Shown here: one piece after another, positions 1 to 9,089 of the stretch
Numbering within the stretch: the first letter of the stretch is position 1
How the letters are laid out: each line of letters opens with the position of its first letter
Assembly (NCBI GenBank): GCA_031549865.1
Contig: JAVBPE010000002.1
Coordinates: forward strand, 1 to 64,000
DNA from: JAVBPE01 sp031549865
Lineage (GTDB): Bacteria; Bacillota_I; Bacilli_A; Acholeplasmatales; Anaeroplasmataceae
DNA: 64,000 nt
Reading direction: 5' to 3'
Made by a program: the position numbers and the translations under genes
The notes under the pieces: model-generated
Told to the model about the DNA's origin: nothing
Database searches by the model: none
What the model saw: the letters and a program-made list of their open reading frames with translations, nothing else

Positions 1-14
1 CACTTGATAATATT

Positions 15-21
15 CTCCTTT
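15..21 (-). promoter_or_regulatory. Ribosome binding site for a gene off the left edge
   Basis: On the minus strand this reads AAAGGAG, about ten bases before the window edge. A minus-strand gene probably starts at or just beyond base 1. Only the Shine-Dalgarno-like match is visible, so this is a weak inference. Confidence 0.3.
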
Positions 22-102
22 GTTATTTTATATTTGCAGTTGGCAGACTACTTTTATATTTTAACAAAGGTTTTTTTCTTTGCATAGCTATAAGCTTTTT
101 TG

Positions 103-125
103 AACCCCCAGACTATCTGGGGGTT
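103..125 (+). terminator. Perfect GC-rich stem-loop
   Basis: AACCCCCAGA (103-112) pairs perfectly with TCTGGGGGTT (116-125) around a 3-base loop, followed by a short T tract on the plus strand. It is the most GC-rich hairpin in the region. No plus-strand gene leads into it, so it may instead be a second hairpin downstream of the minus-strand operon ending at 178. Confidence 0.4.
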
Positions 126-133
126 TTCTATAC

Positions 134-162
134 AAAAAAAAGCAATAGATTTCTCTATTGCT
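134..162 (-). terminator. Rho-independent terminator of the lipoprotein/transporter operon
   Basis: On the minus strand AGCAATAG (162-155) pairs with CTATTGCT (148-141) and is followed directly by a run of T. It lies 16 bases after the stop of the last gene of the operon that begins at 10736. Confidence 0.85.
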
Positions 163-177
163 TAGACTTTAATATAA

Positions 178-3165
178 TTATTCAACTAATGTTAATGAAG
201 TAGCTTGAAAACGTACAATACATGCTGATGTAGAAGTACCTGCTGATGGAAGTTTATTAGCTCCAACAACGTAGCCTTTCATATCATAAGTAGCTATTGT
301 AGTTGATAACTTACAGTTATATAAACCAAAGTTAATTTCAGCACAATTTTCATCAATATATGAATAGCCAGCTGTTACAGAACCAGTAACGGCCTTTTGG
401 AATGTTACATTCTTAAATTCAACATATGAACCTAACATTTCTGGATGAGTTTTTAAATATTCTAAATAATCATCACCATCAACTGCGAAATCTATAGTTG
501 TGAAATTTGTAATTGCTGGAACTGATGTATTAGTTTTATCTAATCCTGTATAAGTTATTGCAGTTAATACCTTATAATAGCCTACGTCATTTGCTCCTGT
601 TGCTACTGTTGCGCCAGTAATAGTTAATTTAGTACCAACTGTCCATGAAGCGTATTCTGCCATAACATCGCCTGTTGCACTCTTATAGAAGAATGTAACA
701 TTACCATTTTCATTTTGTAATATCATGTATGCATATACACCTGTTCCAGTGCCATGATTATATGCTACATAATAATCTCCAGTCGCAGTAAATGTTGTTG
801 CTGTTTGAGATAAAAGATATGTAGATGTTGCACTAAATGGTGCTGTAGATGCTACAAATTCAATTTCATAACCATCTTTATCTTGTCCGTCAATTGTTAA
901 TATAACTGTAACTGTACAAGTTGTAGGTGTTTCTGTTGGAGTAATTGTTAATACACCATCAACTAATGATAAAACTGTATTTGCTTCATCAATTTCATAA
1001 CGAATCAATACATCTTCAAATATTGATCCTGTATTTGGTAAAGTAATTTCTTTAGTTTCTTTATATTTAGGACCAAACAATGCTTCTATTTCTTCAAGTG
1101 TAAATTTATATTTTGCATTTATTAAAGCTGTTGCATTTGCTGCTGTATCTTTAACAGTAATAGCTGTTTCTTCAACAGGTAATAACATAGGAACATTTGC
1201 TGCACCTAGTGTAGTTGATGTATTCCATGCAAGAAGCCCTACAAAGTCAACTTCTAAATCATCTCCAACACAAGCTAATAATTCATTACTTGAATAGAAA
1301 TATGAATTTACTGCTAAAAGAATTGATTTTTGATCTTCACCGCTTCCAACAGTTAAATATCCTTTTCTAATCATTACTTGATTAGTTGAAGAAGTTACTT
1401 CTTTAAATGTTGCACCCTTAATTGTTACATATTGACCTTGATATTTTGATATATTATTTCCTGCTAAAACATCCGCAGTAATATCAATTGGAGTCTCAGT
1501 AACTGTTGTAGTATCATCCATTAAAGTAACAATTATATTTTTATCTACTGAAGATGAGAATTGATATAAACCTTGATACACAACTACATTACCCATTATA
1601 CAAATTGTATTTCCAATTGAGAATACTGAAGTATAATCAGCATATCCACTTACATCAAATCCGTATAATGATGTTCCATATGTTCCACAATCTAAATAAG
1701 CTTGAACTACTTTTGTTGCAGAATTATAATTAACACCTGTAATTACACCTTGAACTACAGCATATCCACCTATTTTATCTGTAACATTTTCAATTGCTTT
1801 ATTATATTCAGCTAATGTATAAGGAACAACACCTGTTGAAATTGTAATATCAAATGATTTAATAACTTCACCGCATGTTACTGTTACAGTTAAAATAACA
1901 TCTGAATTATCTGCAAGTGGAGTAATTGTTAATTGCATAACTCCTGAATTATCTGCAAGATCAGCAACCTCTGCTTTATCTTCTTTTATTTCATATGTAA
2001 CTGTTGCATTAGTATATGTTGTACCTAATGCTGGTAAGTCCAATGTTTTTGTTGTTGTCCAAATTGTAGGGATTTCAGCTTTAATTTCAGCCATTGTAGC
2101 TCTAACCATAACAATATCAGTTGGTTCTTCATCAATAACTACAAAGTCATCTGCTGTTCTTGGATAAAATTGATATGAATCGTAGAATCTAACTAAAACA
2201 CCTGTTGTTTCTACAGTATAGCCTGCAACAGCTTTTTGAGCTATTGTAGTCCAATCAGCATGAGCAACTGGAATTAAATATGGATTAACACGACAAACAA
2301 TTTGTTCATCACCAACATTTAGTGTAATACTATATGCAGCTGTTGGTGGAGTAGTTTGGTTTGCACCGATTTGAATATCACCTGTTACAGTAACTAATCT
2401 ACCGATATATTTATCTAAATTTGTACCAACATATTCATCAATAGCATATGCTGCGACAGGATTATTTTTAGATAATACTTTATACGTACAACTGCTAAAT
2501 TCTGGTAAACTATTGTAAACAGTTTTTTTACCAGTAACCGCAAGTCTATTTCCGATAGCTAAATCTTCATTATAAGCATCTAATGAATCACAAGACATAC
2601 GGTATCCTACATATCCACCTGTACCTGACATATCAGCTAAATATACTGTAGTGTTTTTGTATGAATCACTATATACTTCTTTACCTACAACAACACCACT
2701 AATTGTTATATCTATTGCAGTATCAGTTAAAGCAACCCATTGATTATATGTAGAGAAAGTCATTGGTAAAACTGTAACTTCAAATGTTTTTGTCGCACTT
2801 GCTGTACCTTTTTGAATGGTAGCAGTTAATGTAACAACAACTTCAGTATCAACTGGTTGAGTTACAATGGCATTTTGACCATCAATTTTAATATAATCTT
2901 CATTACTTGAACCCCAAGTAATGATTGTAGCACCACTACCTTGAGTCTTTAATGTGAAATCTTCTGACACTTCTTCATCATCAAGTTCAAGTGCGGCTTT
3001 TGCTGCATCAACTATAGCTTGACTATTATCGGATGTAGCCGTTGCACTTGGTGTAGTCGTTCCTGTCCCACTTTCTGATGTAGTGGTTTCAGGATCATTA
3101 TTACAAGATGCAACCATAAAAATACTAACTAAAGCTAAAAATAATACTCCTAGTTTCTTTTTCAT
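178..3165 (-). CDS. Large modular surface lipoprotein with Ig-like and OB-like repeats
   Basis: A 995-residue secreted lipoprotein. It starts MKKKLGVLFLALV with lipobox VASC (Cys21), then a Ser/Thr-rich linker typical of a flexible surface anchor. The rest shows at least two alternating module types. One is a bacterial Ig-like segment (roughly residues 50-132, 355-445 and 690-770) with the pattern of a helix, a beta-rich stretch and a TVTV-type end strand. The other is an OB-like segment beginning with an S/A-x-Y-N motif, recurring near residues 140, 455 and 775, with hallmarks such as VTGDIQIG and IMGNVVVYQG. No catalytic motif is visible. It is the last gene of the operon, 12 bases after a nuclease lipoprotein, and its OB-like units resemble the C-terminal half of that nuclease. 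A role in binding nucleic acid or another surface polymer is inference. The function is not established. Confidence 0.75.
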   Translation of the reverse strand: MKKKLGVLFLALVSIFMVASCNNDPETTTSESGTGTTTPSATATSDNSQAIVDAAKAALELDDEEVSEDFTLKTQGSGATIITWGSSNEDYIKIDGQNAIVTQPVDTEVVVTLTATIQKGTASATKTFEVTVLPMTFSTYNQWVALTDTAIDITISGVVVGKEVYSDSYKNTTVYLADMSGTGGYVGYRMSCDSLDAYNEDLAIGNRLAVTGKKTVYNSLPEFSSCTYKVLSKNNPVAAYAIDEYVGTNLDKYIGRLVTVTGDIQIGANQTTPPTAAYSITLNVGDEQIVCRVNPYLIPVAHADWTTIAQKAVAGYTVETTGVLVRFYDSYQFYPRTADDFVVIDEEPTDIVMVRATMAEIKAEIPTIWTTTKTLDLPALGTTYTNATVTYEIKEDKAEVADLADNSGVMQLTITPLADNSDVILTVTVTCGEVIKSFDITISTGVVPYTLAEYNKAIENVTDKIGGYAVVQGVITGVNYNSATKVVQAYLDCGTYGTSLYGFDVSGYADYTSVFSIGNTICIMGNVVVYQGLYQFSSSVDKNIIVTLMDDTTTVTETPIDITADVLAGNNISKYQGQYVTIKGATFKEVTSSTNQVMIRKGYLTVGSGEDQKSILLAVNSYFYSSNELLACVGDDLEVDFVGLLAWNTSTTLGAANVPMLLPVEETAITVKDTAANATALINAKYKFTLEEIEALFGPKYKETKEITLPNTGSIFEDVLIRYEIDEANTVLSLVDGVLTITPTETPTTCTVTVILTIDGQDKDGYEIEFVASTAPFSATSTYLLSQTATTFTATGDYYVAYNHGTGTGVYAYMILQNENGNVTFFYKSATGDVMAEYASWTVGTKLTITGATVATGANDVGYYKVLTAITYTGLDKTNTSVPAITNFTTIDFAVDGDDYLEYLKTHPEMLGSYVEFKNVTFQKAVTGSVTAGYSYIDENCAEINFGLYNCKLSTTIATYDMKGYVVGANKLPSAGTSTSACIVRFQATSLTLVE

Positions 3166-3177
3166 ACTTTCCTCCTA

Positions 3178-4677
3178 TTATTTTCTTGTAAAACTTGAGT
3201 CATAAGAATTCTCGGCTATGCGATGTCTATTTCCTACAACTAATTGATATGAAGCATAATTTTCATCTTTTGTTAAATCTGGTTCAAAGTAAATTGACAT
3301 TATGCCAACTACTTCATATGTAGCAGATGTTACAAAATCTTTTGGTTCATATCCTGGAGCCAATGATCCATTTATACGTACTGATACAGTATCATAACTA
3401 GTTTTTCCACTTAAATCAGATACTTTACATGTAGTATATAGAGTGTAAGATTTGTCTTTACTATAGCTAACATTTGATAAATTAGTATCTAATGTTAATG
3501 TAGTTTTAACTAATTTTCCTATAACTGCATCTAACTGTGTTGATGTTTCTGTTCCAGTAAGCGCAATTGGTTCTGGCATTGGTATTGCATTTTCTCCAGT
3601 GATTTTTTTGAATGTTTCTTCGGCAAATACAACTCCAGATAATTGTTTTTGACCGCCATACTCTGCAAGTCGACCTCTTATATTTATTGTATCTCCCTCA
3701 TTAAACATTCTGTTGATTGAATTCCCATCAATCCCCATATATACATATATAGCATATCCTTCGGCATCACACATATAGAAATTATTACCAATAAATCTTG
3801 TGATAACACCTGTTATTGCTATAAACGTAGCCTTTGGTTCATAAGTCTCAAAGTTAGTTATTGCTTCTTTAATTGTTATTTCTGTTGGTGTTTTTGTATA
3901 ATCATAGTTTGGATCTAGTTGACCAAATTTTCTTAATTTTAAGCCTTCCATTCGTGCTTCAGCTTCATATAAAACATCACCAATTTTCATACTTCCAAAT
4001 TCATATCTACTATATAATAACGGCTCTACATTTTCATCTACTTCTAAAGCATAGCGCTCTGAATTTAAACTACCTGTATAACGTGAATAGCATTCTTCAA
4101 TAACATCTAATTGAAGTAATCTATATTGTGTTAAATCATCGCTATCTTCTGCATTTGTATACCATATTAGAGCTAGCCATCTTGTTCCATTTGAATCAAT
4201 ACGTCCTTTATAGCTGTCTGTTTTTGAGCCGCTTAAATCTGTAGCATCAACAATAATACCTGTGGCATTTGTCAATAACTCTTTAACATATTTAGATGCT
4301 GCCTTCCCCCAAGGATCAATTGAAGATGTTGACTCTGGCGTATCGATTGATAAAAATCTAACTGTCAAATAGTTATAGCTTTTTCCTATACTATTTGTAT
4401 AACTATCATTTTCACCATCTAAGTAAAATACTGCGGTATCTCCATCAGTAATACTCTTAGGCTTTAACTTAGCTACCTTATTTGTAATAAATTTATTGTT
4501 TCCTAAAGTTGTATTAGTTTGCGCAAAATTGATACGATCAGAGAAATAATGATCAATATCTGTTGCTGGTTTATCAAAATGTTCTTCTACTTCAGGCTCC
4601 TTATTACTACATGAAGTTAGAGTTACAAATACTAATAATGAAATTATAATACTAAAAATTTTAGTTATTTTTTTCAT
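3178..4677 (-). CDS. Secreted thermonuclease-family (SNase) lipoprotein
   Basis: A 499-residue lipoprotein (lipobox LTSC, Cys23). Residues about 70-175 match the staphylococcal nuclease fold: ITDGDTAVFYLDG, then VRFLSIDTPES carrying the Arg and Glu equivalent to the catalytic R35 and E43 (R107, E115), then a RI/TRWLALIWY segment for the third Arg. SNase-family enzymes hydrolyse DNA and RNA with Ca2+. The C-terminal half holds an OB-like module (ITGVITRFIGNNFYMCD). Many cell-wall-poor bacteria use surface nucleases of this kind to obtain nucleotides. It sits between the binding lipoprotein of the ABC importer (8-base gap) and another OB-repeat lipoprotein, which supports a nucleic-acid-scavenging role. 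The nuclease call is strong; the substrate in vivo is inferred. Confidence 0.85.
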   Translation of the reverse strand: MKKITKIFSIIISLLVFVTLTSCSNKEPEVEEHFDKPATDIDHYFSDRINFAQTNTTLGNNKFITNKVAKLKPKSITDGDTAVFYLDGENDSYTNSIGKSYNYLTVRFLSIDTPESTSSIDPWGKAASKYVKELLTNATGIIVDATDLSGSKTDSYKGRIDSNGTRWLALIWYTNAEDSDDLTQYRLLQLDVIEECYSRYTGSLNSERYALEVDENVEPLLYSRYEFGSMKIGDVLYEAEARMEGLKLRKFGQLDPNYDYTKTPTEITIKEAITNFETYEPKATFIAITGVITRFIGNNFYMCDAEGYAIYVYMGIDGNSINRMFNEGDTINIRGRLAEYGGQKQLSGVVFAEETFKKITGENAIPMPEPIALTGTETSTQLDAVIGKLVKTTLTLDTNLSNVSYSKDKSYTLYTTCKVSDLSGKTSYDTVSVRINGSLAPGYEPKDFVTSATYEVVGIMSIYFEPDLTKDENYASYQLVVGNRHRIAENSYDSSFTRK

Positions 4678-4685
4678 ATTTCCTC

Positions 4686-6182
4686 CTAATCAACAACATT
4701 TAATCTTAATTTTTTAAGTGCTGCATATGCATTTTCAAAAGCTTTATCGATAGTTTTGTCTTGAACATAAATATCTAACATCATTACATCTACTTTATCT
4801 CTAACTATTGATGAACCACTAAATGCAGGGTCAGTATATAAGTATGATTGTTGTTCGTACGCTGCGTTTATGCATTTCGCTACTTCTCCGTGGAATACAC
4901 TTCCTGTATCTGCTAAGAAACTTTGATAAGAAGGCAAATTAATTGCACTTTGACGCACTGGCAAATATCCTGTTGCCTTAGAGAATTTTGCAGTATTTTC
5001 AGTTGAAGTTAAATATTTAATTAATAACCATGCTGCTAGTCTTGTCTTATTATTTGAATTTTTAGTTAATATGGCTGCATTTGTTCCTTGTTGAATTACA
5101 GCTTTATTTTCTGAACCTTCTTTTTGAGGCATTGTAGTAACTTTTACTTCAAATTTTGATGAAGTATTATTTTTAATACCTGCTGTAGAACCAATAGTTA
5201 TAAATGTTTCTAAATTTAATAATGAGTTAGATCCATAAGATTGGTGAACTTTATCTGGAAGATTCCATAATTCAGCTGTTGCTTTTTCTAAGAAATACGC
5301 TTGTGTTTCTTTGTTTGAAGCATTATTGAATACAATTTGTCCTTGGGCATTTGTATATTTACCAGCCCCGCCAAATTGACGTGATGTAGTAATAAACATA
5401 TTTGCTGCAGAGTCAACAATTACAGGATATTTAGCAGTAGTTGCACTCTTATAAGTACTTTCTGTATAATTTGTTAACCCTGTTTGTGAATCATATCCCC
5501 AAACTAAATTATTTGCAGCTTGTTTATCTTTAATTGCTTGGGATACTATAAATACTTGTTCCCAAGTTGGATTTTTCCAAATCTCACCAAGTTCAGCAAT
5601 GTATCCTAATTGTTTTAAAATAGGATCACATGCAGAAGCGTTATAAACCATTACTTCTGTTGATTTATTAAATGGGATACCTACTGTATGAGTTTCTCCA
5701 TTAATTGCCATTTGATTTTCTGACCAATATGAAGCTATAAAATCAGTTGTATCAGCAATTCCAATTTCAGAATCGGTAGATTTAACAAAACTGTCAAGCG
5801 GTAACATAATACCGTTTGATATATAATCAGCAAAGTGATCAGGATATCCAAGTACCATCGTTGGGATTTTTCCTTGCTTAGTACCTAAATTTACTCTTTG
5901 ACGTAATCCGTCATATCCTCCACCTATTGCTTCAGCAGAAACACTAATATTAATGCCTTGTTCAGCCATTTCTTCTTCAAAGCTTTCAATAAGTGGATCT
6001 AAAGCAGTTGTAATATTGTGACCAAATGAATGCCAGAAAATAACTTCAGTAGTTTCTCCTTTTAAATCATCAAGCCCTAACAACTTAAATTCTTCACCTG
6101 CATTAGCTACAGTGCTCCCTGAACATGAGCTGAATGTAATTAAACAAACAACAAATGTCAGAATACTAAATAATTTTTTCAT
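4686..6182 (-). CDS. Extracellular solute-binding lipoprotein of a CUT1-type ABC importer
   Basis: A 498-residue family-1 solute-binding protein: signal peptide with lipobox FSSC, then TTEVIFWHSFGHN and long alternating segments typical of sugar or glycerol-phosphate binding proteins, with AAWLLIKYLTS near the C-terminus as in UgpB/MalE relatives. It lies directly downstream of the two permeases (17-base gap) and is preceded by a good AGGAG site. The ligand cannot be read from sequence. Given the flanking nuclease lipoproteins, phosphorylated sugars, nucleosides or nucleotides are plausible alternatives to free sugars. Confidence 0.85.
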   Translation of the reverse strand: MKKLFSILTFVVCLITFSSCSGSTVANAGEEFKLLGLDDLKGETTEVIFWHSFGHNITTALDPLIESFEEEMAEQGINISVSAEAIGGGYDGLRQRVNLGTKQGKIPTMVLGYPDHFADYISNGIMLPLDSFVKSTDSEIGIADTTDFIASYWSENQMAINGETHTVGIPFNKSTEVMVYNASACDPILKQLGYIAELGEIWKNPTWEQVFIVSQAIKDKQAANNLVWGYDSQTGLTNYTESTYKSATTAKYPVIVDSAANMFITTSRQFGGAGKYTNAQGQIVFNNASNKETQAYFLEKATAELWNLPDKVHQSYGSNSLLNLETFITIGSTAGIKNNTSSKFEVKVTTMPQKEGSENKAVIQQGTNAAILTKNSNNKTRLAAWLLIKYLTSTENTAKFSKATGYLPVRQSAINLPSYQSFLADTGSVFHGEVAKCINAAYEQQSYLYTDPAFSGSSIVRDKVDVMMLDIYVQDKTIDKAFENAYAALKKLRLNVVD

Positions 6183-6199
6183 TTAATTCGCTCCTTTTT

Positions 6200-7081
6200 T
6201 TATCCTTTTATCCCTGAACGTGAAACCCCTCGCATTATATACTTTTTAAAGCATATAAATGCAATTAATAATGGTAAGCTTACAATAGTTGCCGCAGCCA
6301 TTATTTGATGGTCGGTATTTTTACCAATATAATCTGAGAATAATGTCATTAACCCATCGGTTACTAGTTTCATTTCCCTGCCGGTTGAAACTGTTCGAGG
6401 CCATATATATGCATTCCAAGAACCAATCATACTTAGTATTGTAATTGTAATAATTGATGGTTTAGCTATTGGAATCATAACTTTAAATAAATATTTGAAA
6501 TCTGAATTACCATCTACTTTTGCAGCATAATATAATTCATTAGGTATTGCCATAAAGTTCTGTCTTAAGAAGAAGATATAAAATACAGAGGCCGAGAAAG
6601 GAATAATCAAGGCTGTATATGTATCTAACCATCCTAAAATTGAAACTGTTGTAAAGTTTGTAATAATCATCATTTCACCAGGAATCATCATTGTTCCAAG
6701 TAATAATGTAAACAATAAATTTCTTCCTTTAAATTCTAATCTTGAAAATGCAAATGCAGCAAAAATTGTTGTTACAACTGTCAAAATTGTTGTACATACC
6801 CCAACAATTAATGTATTTAACATATACTTAAATAAATCAGTATTATTTCCAACAAATATATTTAAGTAGTTCTCAAAAGTAAAATTTTGAGGATAAAATG
6901 ATGCTGGAATTTGAATTACTTCTTCAGCTGTTTTAAAAGATGTTGATAACATCCAATAAAACGGAACTAAAGTGAATATTGCAAAGAATATTAAGAAAAT
7001 ATAAACTAATGTCGTCTTGATTGCTGAAATAATCTTATATTTTCTAATTTGTTTGGTGTTTTCGAAATATAAATCTTCCAT
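6200..7081 (-). CDS. ABC importer permease, MalG-like
   Basis: A 293-residue inner permease with about six membrane segments, starting around residues 20-40. The EAA loop that contacts the ATPase is visible as YYAAKVDGNSDFKYLF followed by KVMIPIAKP, and the C-terminus ends in the usual short basic tail. It pairs with the MalF-like protein just upstream (11-base gap). Together with the ATPase at 8019-9074 and the binding protein at 4686-6182 it completes one CUT1-family importer. Confidence 0.9.
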   Translation of the reverse strand: MEDLYFENTKQIRKYKIISAIKTTLVYIFLIFFAIFTLVPFYWMLSTSFKTAEEVIQIPASFYPQNFTFENYLNIFVGNNTDLFKYMLNTLIVGVCTTILTVVTTIFAAFAFSRLEFKGRNLLFTLLLGTMMIPGEMMIITNFTTVSILGWLDTYTALIIPFSASVFYIFFLRQNFMAIPNELYYAAKVDGNSDFKYLFKVMIPIAKPSIITITILSMIGSWNAYIWPRTVSTGREMKLVTDGLMTLFSDYIGKNTDHQIMAAATIVSLPLLIAFICFKKYIMRGVSRSGIKG

Positions 7082-7092
7082 TTGTCTACCTC

Positions 7093-8019
7093 CTAATAAT
7101 GTACCTTTCTTTTGTTAAAAATCATTTGAACTAAAGTTATTAACATTATGAAAATGAAAAGTACAAATGCGGCAGCGGCAGAAAGACTTAATAACTCATT
7201 TTGTCCTTTTTCTGTAACATTATTGAAATATTCATATATATACCCTACTGCTGTCATAAAAGTAGAATCACTACCATTTCCCATTGATTTACCATATAAA
7301 GATACTACTGATGAATAGGCTTTAAATGCCCCAATTAAAGATGTAATAGTTATATACATTACCATTGGTGATAATAAAGGTAGCGTTATTTTTCTAAATA
7401 CACGCCATTTAGATGCACCATCTATTTGCGCAGCTTGATAATATTGTTTATCAATTCCTTGAAGTCCTGATAAGAATACTAAAATCTTAAATGCTAATCC
7501 ATTCCAAACCGAATAAACTGTTATAACAAATATCCCACACCAAAATGGTACAGTTCCCGATGTACCCGTCCAATTAACAGAATCAATATTAAACCACGAA
7601 AGTAAAGTATTGATTAATCCATAATCTTGAGGTGAAAATATAGTTGCAAATACAAGTCCAAATGCTATACCATTTGTAACATATGGTAAGAAAAATATAA
7701 CCTGGAATACTCCTTGTAATTTTTTAATTGAATTTAATAAAACCGTAATTAATAAAGCAATAATTATACTAATTGGCACCGAAATGAATACCATTATTGC
7801 TGTATTGCCAAGTGCTCTCCAAAATAATGAATCCGTTAAAACTTCTACATATGATTCAAATCCAAATGAACCAAAATATCCAGAAATATAGTTATAATTT
7901 GGAAAAAATGAAATAATAAATGTGTTAACAATCGGATAAAACGTAAATACCAACAAAACCAACATGGCTGGTGCTAAGGCAACAAAGGCCTTCCAACCAT
8001 CTTTTTTCCACTCTAACAT
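7093..8019 (-). CDS. ABC importer permease, MalF-like
   Basis: A 308-residue permease with six predicted membrane helices and the EAA loop YQAAQIDGASKWRVF followed by RKITLPLLSP. Its ATG overlaps the TAA of the ATPase gene by one base (TAATG), so the two are probably translationally coupled. It heterodimerises with the MalG-like product in this family. Confidence 0.9.
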   Translation of the reverse strand: MLEWKKDGWKAFVALAPAMLVLLVFTFYPIVNTFIISFFPNYNYISGYFGSFGFESYVEVLTDSLFWRALGNTAIMVFISVPISIIIALLITVLLNSIKKLQGVFQVIFFLPYVTNGIAFGLVFATIFSPQDYGLINTLLSWFNIDSVNWTGTSGTVPFWCGIFVITVYSVWNGLAFKILVFLSGLQGIDKQYYQAAQIDGASKWRVFRKITLPLLSPMVMYITITSLIGAFKAYSSVVSLYGKSMGNGSDSTFMTAVGYIYEYFNNVTEKGQNELLSLSAAAAFVLFIFIMLITLVQMIFNKRKVHY

Positions 8020-9074
8020 TATTTAATACGCTCCTTAGTGTCAGCGAATATAAAGTAGTTAGAGAAATTAACTCTTACTTTATCTCCTTCATTTACTTCT
8101 ACTTCAGATGGAATAATAGCTTTACAAGAATTTGTTTGGTTGTTGAATTTAAATATGATTGTTTTATCTCTACCGATGTATTCAATTAGTTCAACAGTTA
8201 TTTCATAAGCACCATTTGGATCAATACGAATGAATTCAGGTCTAACACCTATTGTAACTGTTTCTTTGTTATAATCTAAAGTTAAATCTTTAATTTCATT
8301 ATCAAAGAATTTCACTTTACCATTAATTACATTTCCTTCGATAATATTAATTGGAGGAGTTCCTAAGAATTTTGCAACAAATTCATTAATAGGATTATTA
8401 TAAACTTCTTGTGGTTTACCAATTTGTTGAACAAGCCCATCTTTCATTACGACAATCTCATCAGAAATAGACATTGCTTCTTCTTGGTCATGTGTTACGA
8501 ATATTGTTGTAATATTAGTTTCTTTTTGTAATCTTTTAATTTCTTCTCTTGTTTGAAGACGAAGTCTAGCATCAAGGTTAGATAATGGTTCATCAAGTAA
8601 TAATACTTCAGGCATTTTTACTAAAGCACGAGCAATCGCCACACGTTGTTGTTGCCCACCTGATAGTTGAGAAGGTTTACGATCAAGTAAATTTTCAATA
8701 CCCACAAGCTTAGCCATAGCTTTCGTTTTTTCTAATGCTTCAACTTTAGGTTCTTTTCTACTTTCTAAAGGAAACATAATATTTTGTCTTACTGTTAAAT
8801 GTGGATATAAGGCATAATTTTGGAATACTAAACCAATCCCGCGTTTTTCAGGTGGATATTTACTTACTTCGTTTTCTCCAAAGTAAATCTTTCCTTCAGT
8901 CGGACGATGAAGTCCCGCAATCATATAAAGAGTAGTTGATTTTCCACATCCCGATGGACCAAGCAAGCCTACAAGCTTGCCGGATGGAATTGTGATGTCG
9001 ATATGATCGACCGCGACAACATCTCCTTCTTTCTTATTAAATACTTTTGTTAACTGTTTTAAACGAACTTCCAT
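8019..9074 (-). CDS. ABC importer ATPase, MsmK/UgpC/MalK-like
   Basis: A 351-residue ATPase with Walker A GPSGCGKST (residues 39-47), Q-loop, signature LSGGQQQR, Walker B VLLLDEP, H-loop VTHDQEEAM and a C-terminal TOBE/regulatory region of about 110 residues. That domain order is typical of ATPases energising CUT1 sugar and glycerol-phosphate importers. It is encoded between the MBL-fold lipoprotein (15 bases upstream) and the MalF-like permease (1-base overlap). A dedicated ATPase within the operon suggests the transporter is a self-contained unit. Confidence 0.92.
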   Translation of the reverse strand: MEVRLKQLTKVFNKKEGDVVAVDHIDITIPSGKLVGLLGPSGCGKSTTLYMIAGLHRPTEGKIYFGENEVSKYPPEKRGIGLVFQNYALYPHLTVRQNIMFPLESRKEPKVEALEKTKAMAKLVGIENLLDRKPSQLSGGQQQRVAIARALVKMPEVLLLDEPLSNLDARLRLQTREEIKRLQKETNITTIFVTHDQEEAMSISDEIVVMKDGLVQQIGKPQEVYNNPINEFVAKFLGTPPINIIEGNVINGKVKFFDNEIKDLTLDYNKETVTIGVRPEFIRIDPNGAYEITVELIEYIGRDKTIIFKFNNQTNSCKAIIPSEVEVNEGDKVRVNFSNYFIFADTKERIK

Positions 9075-9089
9075 ATTTTCCTCCTAAAA

